A stretch of DNA of 17,905 nucleotides from an uncultured Paraburkholderia sp. (GCA_937917025.1 CALFSF010000347.1:1-17905); one strand, 5' to 3'; positions 7,715 to 15,058 are shown, counted from the stretch's first letter. Made by a program: numbers and translations. Notes: a model not told the origin generated them from the letters alone.

Positions 7715-7741
7715 TAAAGCTTTGCGCTTGTAATCCGATAA
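7715..7741 (+). promoter_or_regulatory. sigma-28 (FliA) promoter upstream of fliS
   Basis: TAAA (7715-7718), then 15 bases, then TCCGATAA (7734-7741) matches the sigma-28 consensus TAAA-N15-GCCGATAA at 11 of 12 positions with exact spacing. It would drive fliS, fliT and probably the second fliK and the flhX-like gene as late flagellar genes, separately from fliE. The expected start is near 7750, leaving a leader of about 80 bases. Confidence 0.8.
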
Positions 7742-7758
7742 CCCGGTTACAGGGATGA

Positions 7759-7809
7759 CGGATTGCGGGCGATGACGCTCCGTGACAATCCGCCAGCTAC
7801 CGCAATCCG
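7759..7809 (+). repeat. inverted repeat in the fliS leader
   Basis: CGGATTGCGG (7759-7768) and CCGCAATCCG (7800-7809) are perfect 10-base inverted repeats separated by 31 bases, between the sigma-28 promoter and the fliS ribosome site (AGGAGG, 7818-7823). In RNA they can form a stem that ends about 8 bases before the ribosome site. There is no T-run, so it is not a terminator. It may be an mRNA-stabilising or translation-modulating stem, or a protein site. Confidence 0.45.
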
Positions 7810-7830
7810 CATCACACAGGAGGAGCGCCG

Positions 7831-8265
7831 ATGTTTTCCCCAGGACAGGCTGGAGCCAATGCCTATGCGCGCGTCGGCGTCGAAACGGGGGTGATGGGCG
7901 CGAGTCCGCACCGCCTGATCGTGATGCTGTACCAGGGCGCGCGCCAGGCGATTGCCCAGGCACGCATGCACCTGCAGCAGGGCAACATCGCGGCGCGCGG
8001 AGAGGCGATTGGCAAGGCGATCGAGATCGTCGGCAGCGGGCTGCAGCAGTCGCTCAATCTGGAAGCCGGTGGCGAGATCGCGGAGCGGCTCGACGGGCTG
8101 TACACCTACATGACGCGACGCCTTCTGGACGCGAATATAAAACAGAGCGAAGCCATGCTGGTCGAAGTCGACCGGTTGCTGGCCAAGCTCGAAGAAGCCT
8201 GGATCGGGATTGCCCCGGAGATCGCGCGGATGGCGACACAGTCGTCCGCTGAAAGCATGAGATGA
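7831..8265 (+). CDS. fliS: flagellar export chaperone FliS (flagellin chaperone)
   Basis: FliS binds newly made flagellin (FliC) in the cytoplasm, keeps it from polymerising and delivers it to the FlhA export gate. The 144-residue product is helical and of standard size. It has the family block YARVGVETGVMGASPHRLIV (residues 13-32) followed by MLYQGA, and the later LDGLYTYMTRRLLDANI segment. AGGAGG seven bases before ATG 7831 is a near-ideal ribosome site. The gene follows a sigma-28 promoter and overlaps fliT by ATGA. No flagellin gene is present in the window. Confidence 0.96.
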   Translation: MFSPGQAGANAYARVGVETGVMGASPHRLIVMLYQGARQAIAQARMHLQQGNIAARGEAIGKAIEIVGSGLQQSLNLEAGGEIAERLDGLYTYMTRRLLDANIKQSEAMLVEVDRLLAKLEEAWIGIAPEIARMATQSSAESMR

Positions 8266-8591
8266 CATCGAACGCAGAATATTTCGCCCGCTACGAGGCG
8301 ATCGCAGCGATTTCCGACCGGATGTTGATGGCAGCGCGCGAGGCGCTCTGGAATGACATCGTGGGGTTGCAGGAAGAATATCGCCGGCTGGTTGACGGGC
8401 TGAAGCACGCAGAAGACGGCGTGAAGCTCGACGATACGGAGCGCGCCCGTAAATACGAGCTGATCCGCCGCATCCTCGCCGACGACGCCGCGATCCGCGA
8501 TCTCGCGAACCCGCGCATGGCGAAACTGTCGGCGCTGTTCGCCGCGAGCTGCCCGGCCAGCGTGCTGAAGGAACTTTATCAGGCGCGTTGA
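8262..8591 (+). CDS. fliT: flagellar protein FliT (export chaperone)
   Basis: FliT is the chaperone of the filament cap FliD and, in enteric bacteria, an inhibitor of FlhDC. The 109-residue product is fully helical and charged with no membrane segment. It has a FliT-like N-terminal helix (YEAIAAISDRMLMAAREALW) and is placed directly after fliS with an ATGA overlap, the usual fliST order. Sequence conservation in this family is low, so context carries much of the call. Whether it keeps the anti-FlhDC role is unknown. Confidence 0.88.
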   Translation: MTSNAEYFARYEAIAAISDRMLMAAREALWNDIVGLQEEYRRLVDGLKHAEDGVKLDDTERARKYELIRRILADDAAIRDLANPRMAKLSALFAASCPASVLKELYQAR

Positions 8592-8672
8592 GCGCGCTTT
8601 TATCGACCGTACCGTCGTCGGGGCGCATGGCCGCCGACGACCACGCGCCAGGGGCGCGCGAGAGGAACCGGC

Positions 8673-10160
8673 ATGAACGGAATCGACACGGCTGTGGCTT
8701 CGCTGCTGGCAAGCCGCGTCGACAGCCTCCTTTCGATCGGCTCGCGGGCCGACGTCGCCGCGTCGCAGACGGGCGCGTCCGCGCTCACCGTCGATACACC
8801 GGTCACGCCTGGCGGCGCACTGCCCGCCGCTCCCGCTATTCCGCAAGCTTCCGCGCAGACCGCGCTGTCCGCTGTCGCCCTCACGCTCGACGCGATCGCC
8901 CGCTCCGGCGGCGACGCGACGCCCGCTGTCGTCGGCCAGGTGCCGCTGTGGGCCGCGGCGCCCGCAATCGATGTCGCCATCGAAGGCGTGCCGCTGCCGC
9001 TGTTCGATACACCGGCAGCGGCGGGTTCGGGCCCGGCTGCCGCCGGCGGGGCCGCGCCTGAACCCGCCGCTGCCGGCGCCAGCGCCGCGACGGGCGCCGC
9101 CGCCGCGAACGTGGTCGCCTCGCCGCTGCCGGTTGCCGCGCTCGCCGCGGCGCTGGCGCGCACGGTGGCCGAAAGCGGTCTTTTCTATGAATCGCATCTT
9201 GCGCAGTGGCTCTCGGGGCTGCGCACGCCCGCTTCGCTCGCCGGCGAACCGCAGAACCGGCTCGCCGACACGGCCGCCCAGCTTCCGCTCGACTGGAGCA
9301 CGGATGCCGAAGCGGCGGCACAGCCATGGACGTCCGGCGCCGCCGCCCAGGCCCGCGCGACGGCCGCCACGCTGAACCCGAACGCCTCCGCGGGCGGCAA
9401 CGCGGCCACGTCGCGTGACGCGCCCGACGCTTCGCAGACCCAGGCGGCCCGCTTCGTCGCGCTCGAACTCGCCGCCGATGACGCGTTCCCGGATTCCTCG
9501 CAGTCGCTGCGCTCGCTGTTGCATACGTCGCCTGGGGACGCCGCGTCCAGCGCGGATTCCGCGAATACGCCGCAGCAACTGGCCGCATTGATTCATCCCG
9601 CGACAATTCCGCTCGTGCGCCAGCAACTCGATCTGCTGGCGACCGGCCAGTTTCGCTGGACCGGCGAAGCGTGGCCGGGCGCGCGGCTCGACTGGACGAT
9701 CGAGCAGGACGGCGACGAATGGCAACGCGGCGGTGGCGGCGCGCAAGGCGACGAGTCGTATCCGTGGCGCACGCGGCTCACGCTGTCGCTGCCTTCGCTG
9801 GGCACCGTCGACGCCGATCTGACGTTAAACGGCACGCAACTGATGGTGCGGGTCCAGGCGAGCCCGAAAGGCGCGGCGCGCCTCGCCGCCCAGGGTGATC
9901 TGTTTCGCCAGCGCCTCGCGGCGGCAGGCATCGATCTCAGCGCGCTGTCGATCCGCGAGATCGGCGGCGGGGAAGCGGGCGGCGCGAACAGCGGCGGCGC
10001 CAGCGCCGCGCAGGCAACGAACGCGTACGCGCGCTCGGCCGCAGCCGGCGAGGAAGCCAGCGCAGCGGCGCGTGCCGCTGGGACCGGCCGCGCGTCAGGC
10101 GCGGGCACGAACCGACGCGCCGTGCCGCCGGATGCGGGTTACGACTGGGATCTCGCATGA
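8673..10160 (+). CDS. second FliK-type flagellar hook-length control protein
   Basis: The 495-residue product has a long Ala/Pro-rich low-complexity N-terminal part and a C-terminal domain that resembles the Flg_hook (FliK C-terminal) family at about residues 328-435: WTGEAWPGARLDWTIEQ, then PWRTRLTLSLPSLGTVDADL, then QLMVRVQASPKGAARL and FRQRLAAAGIDLSALSI. This is the same plan as the fliK at 82-1629, but with little similarity outside the C-terminal fold. It is followed, with an ATGA overlap, by a small FlhB C-terminal-like protein. A FliK-type partner next to an FlhB-type partner suggests a functional pair in export switching, which is inferred only. GAGGAA eight bases upstream supports ATG 8673. 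The gene lies 81 bases after fliT and is likely in the same sigma-28 transcript. After the domain a Gly/Ala-rich tail of about 55 residues ends the protein. Confidence 0.82.
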   Translation: MNGIDTAVASLLASRVDSLLSIGSRADVAASQTGASALTVDTPVTPGGALPAAPAIPQASAQTALSAVALTLDAIARSGGDATPAVVGQVPLWAAAPAIDVAIEGVPLPLFDTPAAAGSGPAAAGGAAPEPAAAGASAATGAAAANVVASPLPVAALAAALARTVAESGLFYESHLAQWLSGLRTPASLAGEPQNRLADTAAQLPLDWSTDAEAAAQPWTSGAAAQARATAATLNPNASAGGNAATSRDAPDASQTQAARFVALELAADDAFPDSSQSLRSLLHTSPGDAASSADSANTPQQLAALIHPATIPLVRQQLDLLATGQFRWTGEAWPGARLDWTIEQDGDEWQRGGGGAQGDESYPWRTRLTLSLPSLGTVDADLTLNGTQLMVRVQASPKGAARLAAQGDLFRQRLAAAGIDLSALSIREIGGGEAGGANSGGASAAQATNAYARSAAAGEEASAAARAAGTGRASGAGTNRRAVPPDAGYDWDLA

Positions 10161-10519
10161 GCCGCACGCATCGCAGGAGCGCGGCGGCGCTGCGCTACGA
10201 CGCCAACAGCGGCGACGCGTCGCCGCGCGTGGTCGCGAAGGGATACGGGCTCGTCGCCGACATGATCGTGCAGCGCGCGAAGGAAGCCGGCCTGTATGTG
10301 CACGAGGCGCCCGAAATGGTGTCGCTGCTCATGCAGGTCGACCTCGACACGCGCATTCCGCCGCAGCTGTACCAGGCCGTCGCGGAACTGCTCGCATGGC
10401 TGCACCGGCTCGAAAGCGGCGCCGCCGACGACGCGCCCGGCATCGCCGCCGCGCCGCCTTCGCCCGCGGATCCGGCCGCGTCGTCCGGGCCGCCCGCGCC
10501 GTCCACACCTGCGCGCTAG
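10157..10519 (+). CDS. FlhB C-terminal-like protein (FlhX / EscU-YscU-HrcU switch family)
   Basis: The 120-residue protein matches the cytoplasmic C-terminal domain of FlhB, the export switch protein, without its membrane part. Residues 11-80 follow the FlhB_CC pattern: AALRYD, SPRVVAKGYGLVADMIVQRA, KEAGLYVHEAPEMVSLLMQV, DLDTRIPPQLYQAVAELLAWL. In full FlhB this domain is released by self-cleavage between N and P of NPTH. Here the protein starts MSRTH, so its beginning lies almost exactly at that cut. The Asn-Pro pair itself is absent, so no cleavage is expected. Such stand-alone proteins (FlhX) are known and can partly replace the cleaved domain. A Pro/Ala-rich tail (about 90-120) follows. 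The gene overlaps the second fliK-type gene by ATGA and its TAG stop shares bases with the stop of the convergent aldehyde dehydrogenase. Confidence 0.85.
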   Translation: MSRTHRRSAAALRYDANSGDASPRVVAKGYGLVADMIVQRAKEAGLYVHEAPEMVSLLMQVDLDTRIPPQLYQAVAELLAWLHRLESGAADDAPGIAAAPPSPADPAASSGPPAPSTPAR

Positions 10520-11934
10520 AAGCGCATCATCACGCGCATCAGCGTGTCGAAGAGCCGTCCGTAGGGCGGCGCGACCAGTGCGCGCGCGTTCAGCCGCGCC
10601 TGCTGCAACACCGGCTTCATCTTCGAGAACGTCGCGAAGCCTTCATAGCCGTGATACGCCCCCATGCCGCTCGCCCCGACGCCGCCAAACGGCAGGCTCT
10701 CGCACGCCAGATGCATCAGCGTTTCGTTCACCGCCATTCCGCCCGCGATCGTTTCGTGCGTGACGCGTTCGACCGTGGCGGCATCGTCGTCGTAGAGATA
10801 CAGCGACAGCGGCCGTGGCCGCGCGTTGATGTACGCGATGGCGTCGTCGAGCGTGTCGTACGGGACGATGGGCAGCAGCGGTCCGAAAATCTCTTCCTGC
10901 ATCAGTGCGGATTCCTCCGGCGCGTTCGTGATCGCGACGAGCGGAAAACGGCGTGACGCGGCGTCGCCGGGCGTATCGGTGAGTTCGTGCAGTTGCGCGC
11001 CGCCGGCCGCTGCTTCGTCGGCGAAGCGTTGCAGGCGCTCGAAATGCCGCGGCGAGATGATCGTCGTGTAGTCGCGGTTGCGCGCGAAGTCGGGGTAGAG
11101 CTGCGCCATCCGCACGCGGGCGCGCGCGACGAATGCGGCTTCGCTGCCGCGCGGCACCAGCACGTAATCCGGCGCGATGCAGGTTTGCCCCGCGTTGAAC
11201 GCCTTGCCGGCGACGAGGCTGTCGACCGCATGGTCGAAGCGCGCGTGCGGACCGATGATCGCGGGCGATTTGCCGCCGAGTTCGAGCGTGACGGGCGTGA
11301 GGTTGGCGGCCGCGGCGCGCATCACGTGACGGCCGACCTGCGTCGAGCCGGTGAACAGCAGGTGATCGAACGGCTGCGCGCTGAACGCGGCGGCGAACGC
11401 AGCGTCGCCGTTCACGACGGCTACGTGGTCGCGCTGGAACGTCTGCGCGACCAGCTGTTCGAAGAGCGCCGACGTGCGCGGCGTCGTCTCGGACATCTTG
11501 ACGATCGCGCGGTTGCCGGCGCACAGCGCGCCGATGAGCGGGCTGGCCGCCAGCAGCACCGGATAGTTCCATGGCGCGATGATCCCGACGACCCCGAGCG
11601 GCTGCGGCACGACCTTCACGCGCGCGGGCAGCAGCCATTTGTTCGTGCTGCGCCGCTGCGCTTTCATCCAGCGCCTGCCGTGTCGCAGCGCGCCGTCGAT
11701 TTCGTTTTTCACGAGCAGGAATTCCGCCAGCAGCACTTCCTGTTTCGCGCGATTGCCGAAGTCGGCGCTCATCGCTTCGGCGAGCGCGTCGCGATTGTCT
11801 AGCAGCATCGCGCGTAGCGTCTTCAGATGCGCCGCCCGCGTTTCCCACGACGGGTACGGTGCGCGCAAATACGCGCGACGCTGTTCGCGCAGCAGCGCTT
11901 CGAGCGCCGCGACGTCGGGCGGATCGTGTTTCAC
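10516..11934 (-). CDS. NAD(P)-dependent aldehyde dehydrogenase, coniferyl-aldehyde dehydrogenase-like
   Basis: This enzyme family oxidises aldehydes to carboxylic acids with NAD(P)+. The 472-residue product has the full set of residues: oxyanion Asn123 (APWNYP), cofactor-binding Lys146, the FTGSTQVG motif at 194-201, general base Glu218 (LELGGKSP), nucleophile Cys252 (NAGQTCIAPDY) and EEIFGPLLP downstream. The short length, lack of an N-terminal extension, and the C-terminal LPFGGVGASGMGAYHGYEGF followed by a hydrophobic/basic tail place it with class 3-like and coniferyl-aldehyde dehydrogenases. The true substrate is unknown. The start is GTG at 11934 with GGGAG upstream. It lies 94 bases after the AidB-type gene on the same strand and may be co-transcribed with it. 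The 3' end overlaps the flhX-like stop. Confidence 0.92.
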   Translation of the reverse strand: MKHDPPDVAALEALLREQRRAYLRAPYPSWETRAAHLKTLRAMLLDNRDALAEAMSADFGNRAKQEVLLAEFLLVKNEIDGALRHGRRWMKAQRRSTNKWLLPARVKVVPQPLGVVGIIAPWNYPVLLAASPLIGALCAGNRAIVKMSETTPRTSALFEQLVAQTFQRDHVAVVNGDAAFAAAFSAQPFDHLLFTGSTQVGRHVMRAAAANLTPVTLELGGKSPAIIGPHARFDHAVDSLVAGKAFNAGQTCIAPDYVLVPRGSEAAFVARARVRMAQLYPDFARNRDYTTIISPRHFERLQRFADEAAAGGAQLHELTDTPGDAASRRFPLVAITNAPEESALMQEEIFGPLLPIVPYDTLDDAIAYINARPRPLSLYLYDDDAATVERVTHETIAGGMAVNETLMHLACESLPFGGVGASGMGAYHGYEGFATFSKMKPVLQQARLNARALVAPPYGRLFDTLMRVMMRF

Positions 11935-11957
11935 GGTGTTTCTCCCTTGATTTCCGT

Positions 11958-11990
11958 GAGACGGTCCATGTGTGGCCGTCTCTTTTATCT
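11958..11990 (+). terminator. Rho-independent terminator (plus strand)
   Basis: GAGACGGTC (11958-11966) can pair with GGCCGTCTC (11974-11982), a 9-bp stem with one G-U and a 7-base loop, followed at once by TTTTATCT. This is a good terminator for plus-strand transcripts. On the minus strand the stem is not followed by a T-run, so it would not stop the AidB-to-dehydrogenase transcript. Being palindromic and 24 bases upstream of the dehydrogenase start, it could instead be an operator. Confidence 0.6.
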
Positions 11991-12028
11991 ATTGCAGCCG
12001 GGTGAAGCGGGGTGAAGCCGGCTACCCG

Positions 12029-13708
12029 CTAGAGCGGGAACGCGCGGTCGATGATCGCCGCGTGATCCACGTCCGCCGGCAACGTGCCGTAGACGCGCCC
12101 GCTGTCGCCGCAACCGTCGGCGAGACGTGTGGCGATGAACGCGTCGGCGATCGCGGCGGGCGCGTGCTGCACGAGGAGCGCCGCCTGCGCGGCGAGCACG
12201 ATCTGCTGCGCGATCCGGCGCGCGCCCGCTTCGCGCCGTTCCGGCGCCGCGCCCAGCGTCGCGACGAGCCGCGCGAGCGCCGTGCCGAGCGCAGGGTGAC
12301 CGTGCTGCGCCGTCGCGCGCCATGCGGCCAGCAGCGCCTCTGCGGCTTCCGGTTCGCGTTCCATCGCGCGCAGCACGTCGAGACACATCACATTGCCCGA
12401 GCCTTCCCAGATCGAATTGACCGGCGCTTCGCGATAAAAGCGCGCCATCGGGCCTTCTTCGACGTAGCCGTTGCCGCCCCAGACCTCCATCGCCTCGCCG
12501 GTGAATTCGAGCGCGCGCTTGCAGACCCAGAATTTCGCCGCGGGCGTGACGATGCGTCGCCACGCGCGTTCTTCGGGCGTGTTGTGCGTGTCCTCGAAGG
12601 CGCGGGCGACGCGCATGAACAGCACCGTCGCCGCTTCGGATTCGAGCGCGAGATCGGCGAGCACGTTGCGCATCAGCGGCTGGTCGACGAGATATTTGCC
12701 GAATGCGCTGCGATGCCGCGCGTGGTGAATCGCCTGCACGAGCGCGGCGCGCATCAACGCGGCGCTGCCGATCACGCAGTCGAGCCGCGTGTAGTTCGCC
12801 ATTTCGATGATGGTCGGCACGCCGCGTCCTTCGTCGCCGATCATGACGCCGTATGCGTCGACGAATTCGACCTCGCTGCTCGCGTTCGAGCGGTTGCCGA
12901 GCTTGTCTTTCAGCCGCTGGATCTGCACGGCGTTCTTGCTGCCGTCGGGGCGAAAACGCGGCACGTAGAAGCACGACAGGCCCGCGTGATCGTCGGTGCG
13001 CGCGAGGACGAGATGCGCGTCGCACTGCGGCGCGGAGAAAAACCATTTGTGTCCGGCGAGCCGGTAAGCGGCGCCGCGGCCGGCGCCTCCCGGCTGCGCG
13101 AACGCGCGCGTCTGGTTGCTGCGCACGTCCGAGCCGCCCTGTTTCTCGGTCATCCCCATGCCGATCATCATCGACTTCTTCTGCGCGAGCGGGATGTCGC
13201 GCGGGTCGTGCTCGCGGGTATACAACTGCTCGCGCAGCGTGTCGAAAAGCGCAGGCTCGCGTTGCAGCACGGGGATGCTCGCGAACGTCATCGTCAGCGG
13301 ACACAGCGAGCCGGATTCGAGCTGCGCGTGCAAAAAGTAACCGGCGCAGCGCGCGACCATCGCGCCTTTTTGCGGATCGGAAAACGGCAGCGCGTGCAGG
13401 CCTTCGCGACGCAGCAATGCGAGCAGGCTGTGCCACGACGGATGAAATTCCAGCGCGTCGATGCGCTCGCCGCGCGGCGAAAACGTGAAGAGTTCAGGTG
13501 TATGACGGTTCGCGGCTTCCGCGAGCGCGAGGACCTCGGGCGCGGACAGCGCCGCGCCGTGACGCCGCAGCGCATCGCGATGCCACGCGGCGCCTTCGCG
13601 ATCGACGGCGGCCGTGAGCGCGGCGTCGCTCTCGAAGAGGTTGTAGTTTGCGAGCGGCGGGACCTGGTTGGTCACGTCATGGGTTTTGCCGGGGCTTTGC
13701 GGTTCCAT
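12029..13708 (-). CDS. aidB: AidB-type acyl-CoA dehydrogenase
   Basis: AidB proteins are flavin acyl-CoA dehydrogenase relatives; E. coli AidB is induced by alkylation damage, binds DNA and shows weak isovaleryl-CoA dehydrogenase activity. The 559-residue product, near the length of E. coli AidB, shows the AidB layout. It has LHAQLESGSLCPLTMTFAS near residues 126-144, the FAD motif GMTEKQGGSDVR at 185-196, and the RSAFGKYL block near 333-340. It also has EVWGGNGYVEE at 408-418 and IWEGSGN with the family catalytic-position Glu at about 435, followed by a C-terminal helical domain. I start at ATG 13708 (MEPQSPGK) because GGAGA lies six bases upstream and the homologous region (NYNLFESDAAL) follows about 20 residues later. 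An in-frame GTG at 13786 would add 26 residues with no similarity. It precedes the aldehyde dehydrogenase on the same strand. Whether it acts in DNA protection or in acyl-CoA catabolism is open. Confidence 0.88.
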   Translation of the reverse strand: MEPQSPGKTHDVTNQVPPLANYNLFESDAALTAAVDREGAAWHRDALRRHGAALSAPEVLALAEAANRHTPELFTFSPRGERIDALEFHPSWHSLLALLRREGLHALPFSDPQKGAMVARCAGYFLHAQLESGSLCPLTMTFASIPVLQREPALFDTLREQLYTREHDPRDIPLAQKKSMMIGMGMTEKQGGSDVRSNQTRAFAQPGGAGRGAAYRLAGHKWFFSAPQCDAHLVLARTDDHAGLSCFYVPRFRPDGSKNAVQIQRLKDKLGNRSNASSEVEFVDAYGVMIGDEGRGVPTIIEMANYTRLDCVIGSAALMRAALVQAIHHARHRSAFGKYLVDQPLMRNVLADLALESEAATVLFMRVARAFEDTHNTPEERAWRRIVTPAAKFWVCKRALEFTGEAMEVWGGNGYVEEGPMARFYREAPVNSIWEGSGNVMCLDVLRAMEREPEAAEALLAAWRATAQHGHPALGTALARLVATLGAAPERREAGARRIAQQIVLAAQAALLVQHAPAAIADAFIATRLADGCGDSGRVYGTLPADVDHAAIIDRAFPL

Positions 13709-14057
13709 CTGCTGTCTCCGTTCACCGGATGCATGCCCGGCTGTTTCTGGATCGAGGTTCGATCGATGCGTGCGGTGCCGTGCCACGTTGCGGCAGGCGA
13801 CGCATCGTTTGACGCGTTCGCATGCCGCGCCGCCGTATTGGCCCGCGCCGACGGCAGCTTTTCATCATAGGGGCGCGGGCGGCGTTTCGTTTAGAGGGAT
13901 CGCTCTGACCGCATCGTCCCGCTCGCCCGGGCAGCCCGCGGACACGCCGATGCGGAACTGCGCGCAACCATCATCGAGCGCGCCGGCCGTGATGAGCGGC
14001 GAGCGCGCCGCCGGTTTCAGCGCGGCTGCGCGGCGTTCGCCGCCGCCGCGTGAAGTC
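13709..14057. other. 349-bp stretch without a gene, with inverted repeat
   Basis: No supported coding frame is seen between the aidB-type gene and the LysR gene. The stretch should hold the aidB promoter (minus strand). A possible -10 box TATGAT is at 13866-13871 (minus), but I see no good -35. CCCGCGCC (13842-13849) and GGCGCGGG (13874-13881) form a perfect 8-base inverted repeat that spans this box, so it could be an operator. GC-rich arms at about 14000-14050 could form a stem after the LysR gene but lack a T-run. Confidence 0.4.
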
Positions 14058-15002
14058 TTATTCCGAAGACGGCATGCGCGTGATCCCCGGCGTCGGGGCG
14101 TGGATGAAATCGTCGCCGTCCTGGCCGGGCAGATTTTCGCGCGCCACTTCGAGCCACGCGCGCGCCGCGTGCGACAGATACCCGTTGCGCCGCCAGCCGA
14201 TCGCCATTTCCCACACGATCTCCGGCGCCACCACGGGCCGGCAGCTAAACCGCGTCGAATCGAGCCGCTGGCAATACGGCTGCGGCAGCAGCGCGATGCC
14301 GACGCCCGCCAGCACCAGCGCCGCCATGAAATCCCAGTGACCGCTGCGCCCGACGATCGTGGGCGAAAAACCCGCCTCGCGGCATGCGTTCAGCACGACG
14401 TCGTTCAAGGCGAGGCTTTCGCCGTAGAACACGAATGGCTCCGCTGCGAGATCGTCGAGCGCCACCCGCTCGACGTCGTCCCAGCGTGACCCGCGACGCG
14501 TGACGAGCCACAGCAGCTGGCGTGTCATCGGCAGCACTTCCACCCTTTCCGGATCGACGGGCAGCAGCACGCCGCCCAGTTCGAGTTCGCCCGACATCAG
14601 TGCCGATTCGATCCCGCGCGAGCCCTGTTCGAAGAGCTTCAGGTCGATCTTCGGATAGCGCTGCCGGAACGCGGCAATGGCCGGCGTGAAGAGCGAACCG
14701 CCCATCGGCGGAATGCCGATGGTGAGCTCGCCGCTGCCGAGCGTGCCGAGGTCGTTCAGCTCGGCCTGCAACTGCGCGTGTGCGGCGAGCACGTCCTGAC
14801 CGCGCTGATAGACGATGCGGCCGGCGTCGGTGAGCACCATCTGGCGGCCGTCGCGCAGCAGAAGCGGCGAGCCGGTTTCGTCTTCCAGCGCCTTCACCAT
14901 CTTGCTGATCGTCGGCTGCGTGACGAACATCTGCTCGGCCGCGACGGTGAAGCTCTGCTGGCGGACCACCTCCACGAAGTAGCGAAGCGCGCGCAATTCC
15001 AC
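14058..15002 (-). CDS. LysR-family transcriptional regulator (CidR-like by context)
   Basis: LysR regulators are tetramers with an N-terminal winged helix-turn-helix and a C-terminal effector domain of periplasmic-binding-protein fold. The 314-residue product has the typical DNA-binding part at residues 1-60 (FTVAAEQMFVTQPTISKMVK, LEDETGSPLLLRDG) and an effector domain from about residue 90 (GELTIGIPPMGGSLFTPAIA). The start is GTG at 15002, family-like (MELRALRYFVEV), with GGAGA eight bases before it. It is divergent from the cidA/lrgA-like and lrgB-like genes. In Bacillus and Staphylococcus a LysR protein (CidR) next to cidAB activates them in response to acetate or overflow metabolism. A similar role here is inference from gene order. 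Confidence 0.93.
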   Translation of the reverse strand: MELRALRYFVEVVRQQSFTVAAEQMFVTQPTISKMVKALEDETGSPLLLRDGRQMVLTDAGRIVYQRGQDVLAAHAQLQAELNDLGTLGSGELTIGIPPMGGSLFTPAIAAFRQRYPKIDLKLFEQGSRGIESALMSGELELGGVLLPVDPERVEVLPMTRQLLWLVTRRGSRWDDVERVALDDLAAEPFVFYGESLALNDVVLNACREAGFSPTIVGRSGHWDFMAALVLAGVGIALLPQPYCQRLDSTRFSCRPVVAPEIVWEMAIGWRRNGYLSHAARAWLEVARENLPGQDGDDFIHAPTPGITRMPSSE

Positions 15003-15052
15003 GGTTTAAGTCTCCGGATTCCAGATTGGAATGAAGTGGATGATGTTAAGTC

Positions 15053-15058
15053 ATTATA
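15053..15058 (-). promoter_or_regulatory. -10 box for the LysR gene
   Basis: The minus strand reads TATAAT here, a perfect -10 match, about 50 bases before the GTG start of the LysR gene. No good -35 is seen. It abuts the first AAGTCA half-site, which fits negative autoregulation, the usual LysR pattern. Confidence 0.4.

Noticed and set aside
8106..9746. 546-codon open frame on the minus strand
   Set aside because: It crosses fliS, fliT and the second fliK on the opposite strand and has the Arg/Gly-rich composition of a shadow frame.
11998..12021. Direct repeat GGTGAAGC twice between the two oxidoreductase genes
   Set aside because: Only two short copies; too little to call an operator or repeat element.
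13709..13786. 26-residue N-terminal extension of the AidB-type protein from a GTG at 13786
   Set aside because: The ATG at 13708 has a good ribosome site and family-like start; the extension has no similarity and would use GTG without a clear ribosome site.
11972..13870. 632-codon open frame on the plus strand
   Set aside because: It is the antisense shadow of the AidB-type gene; composition is Arg/Ala/His-rich and no motif is seen.
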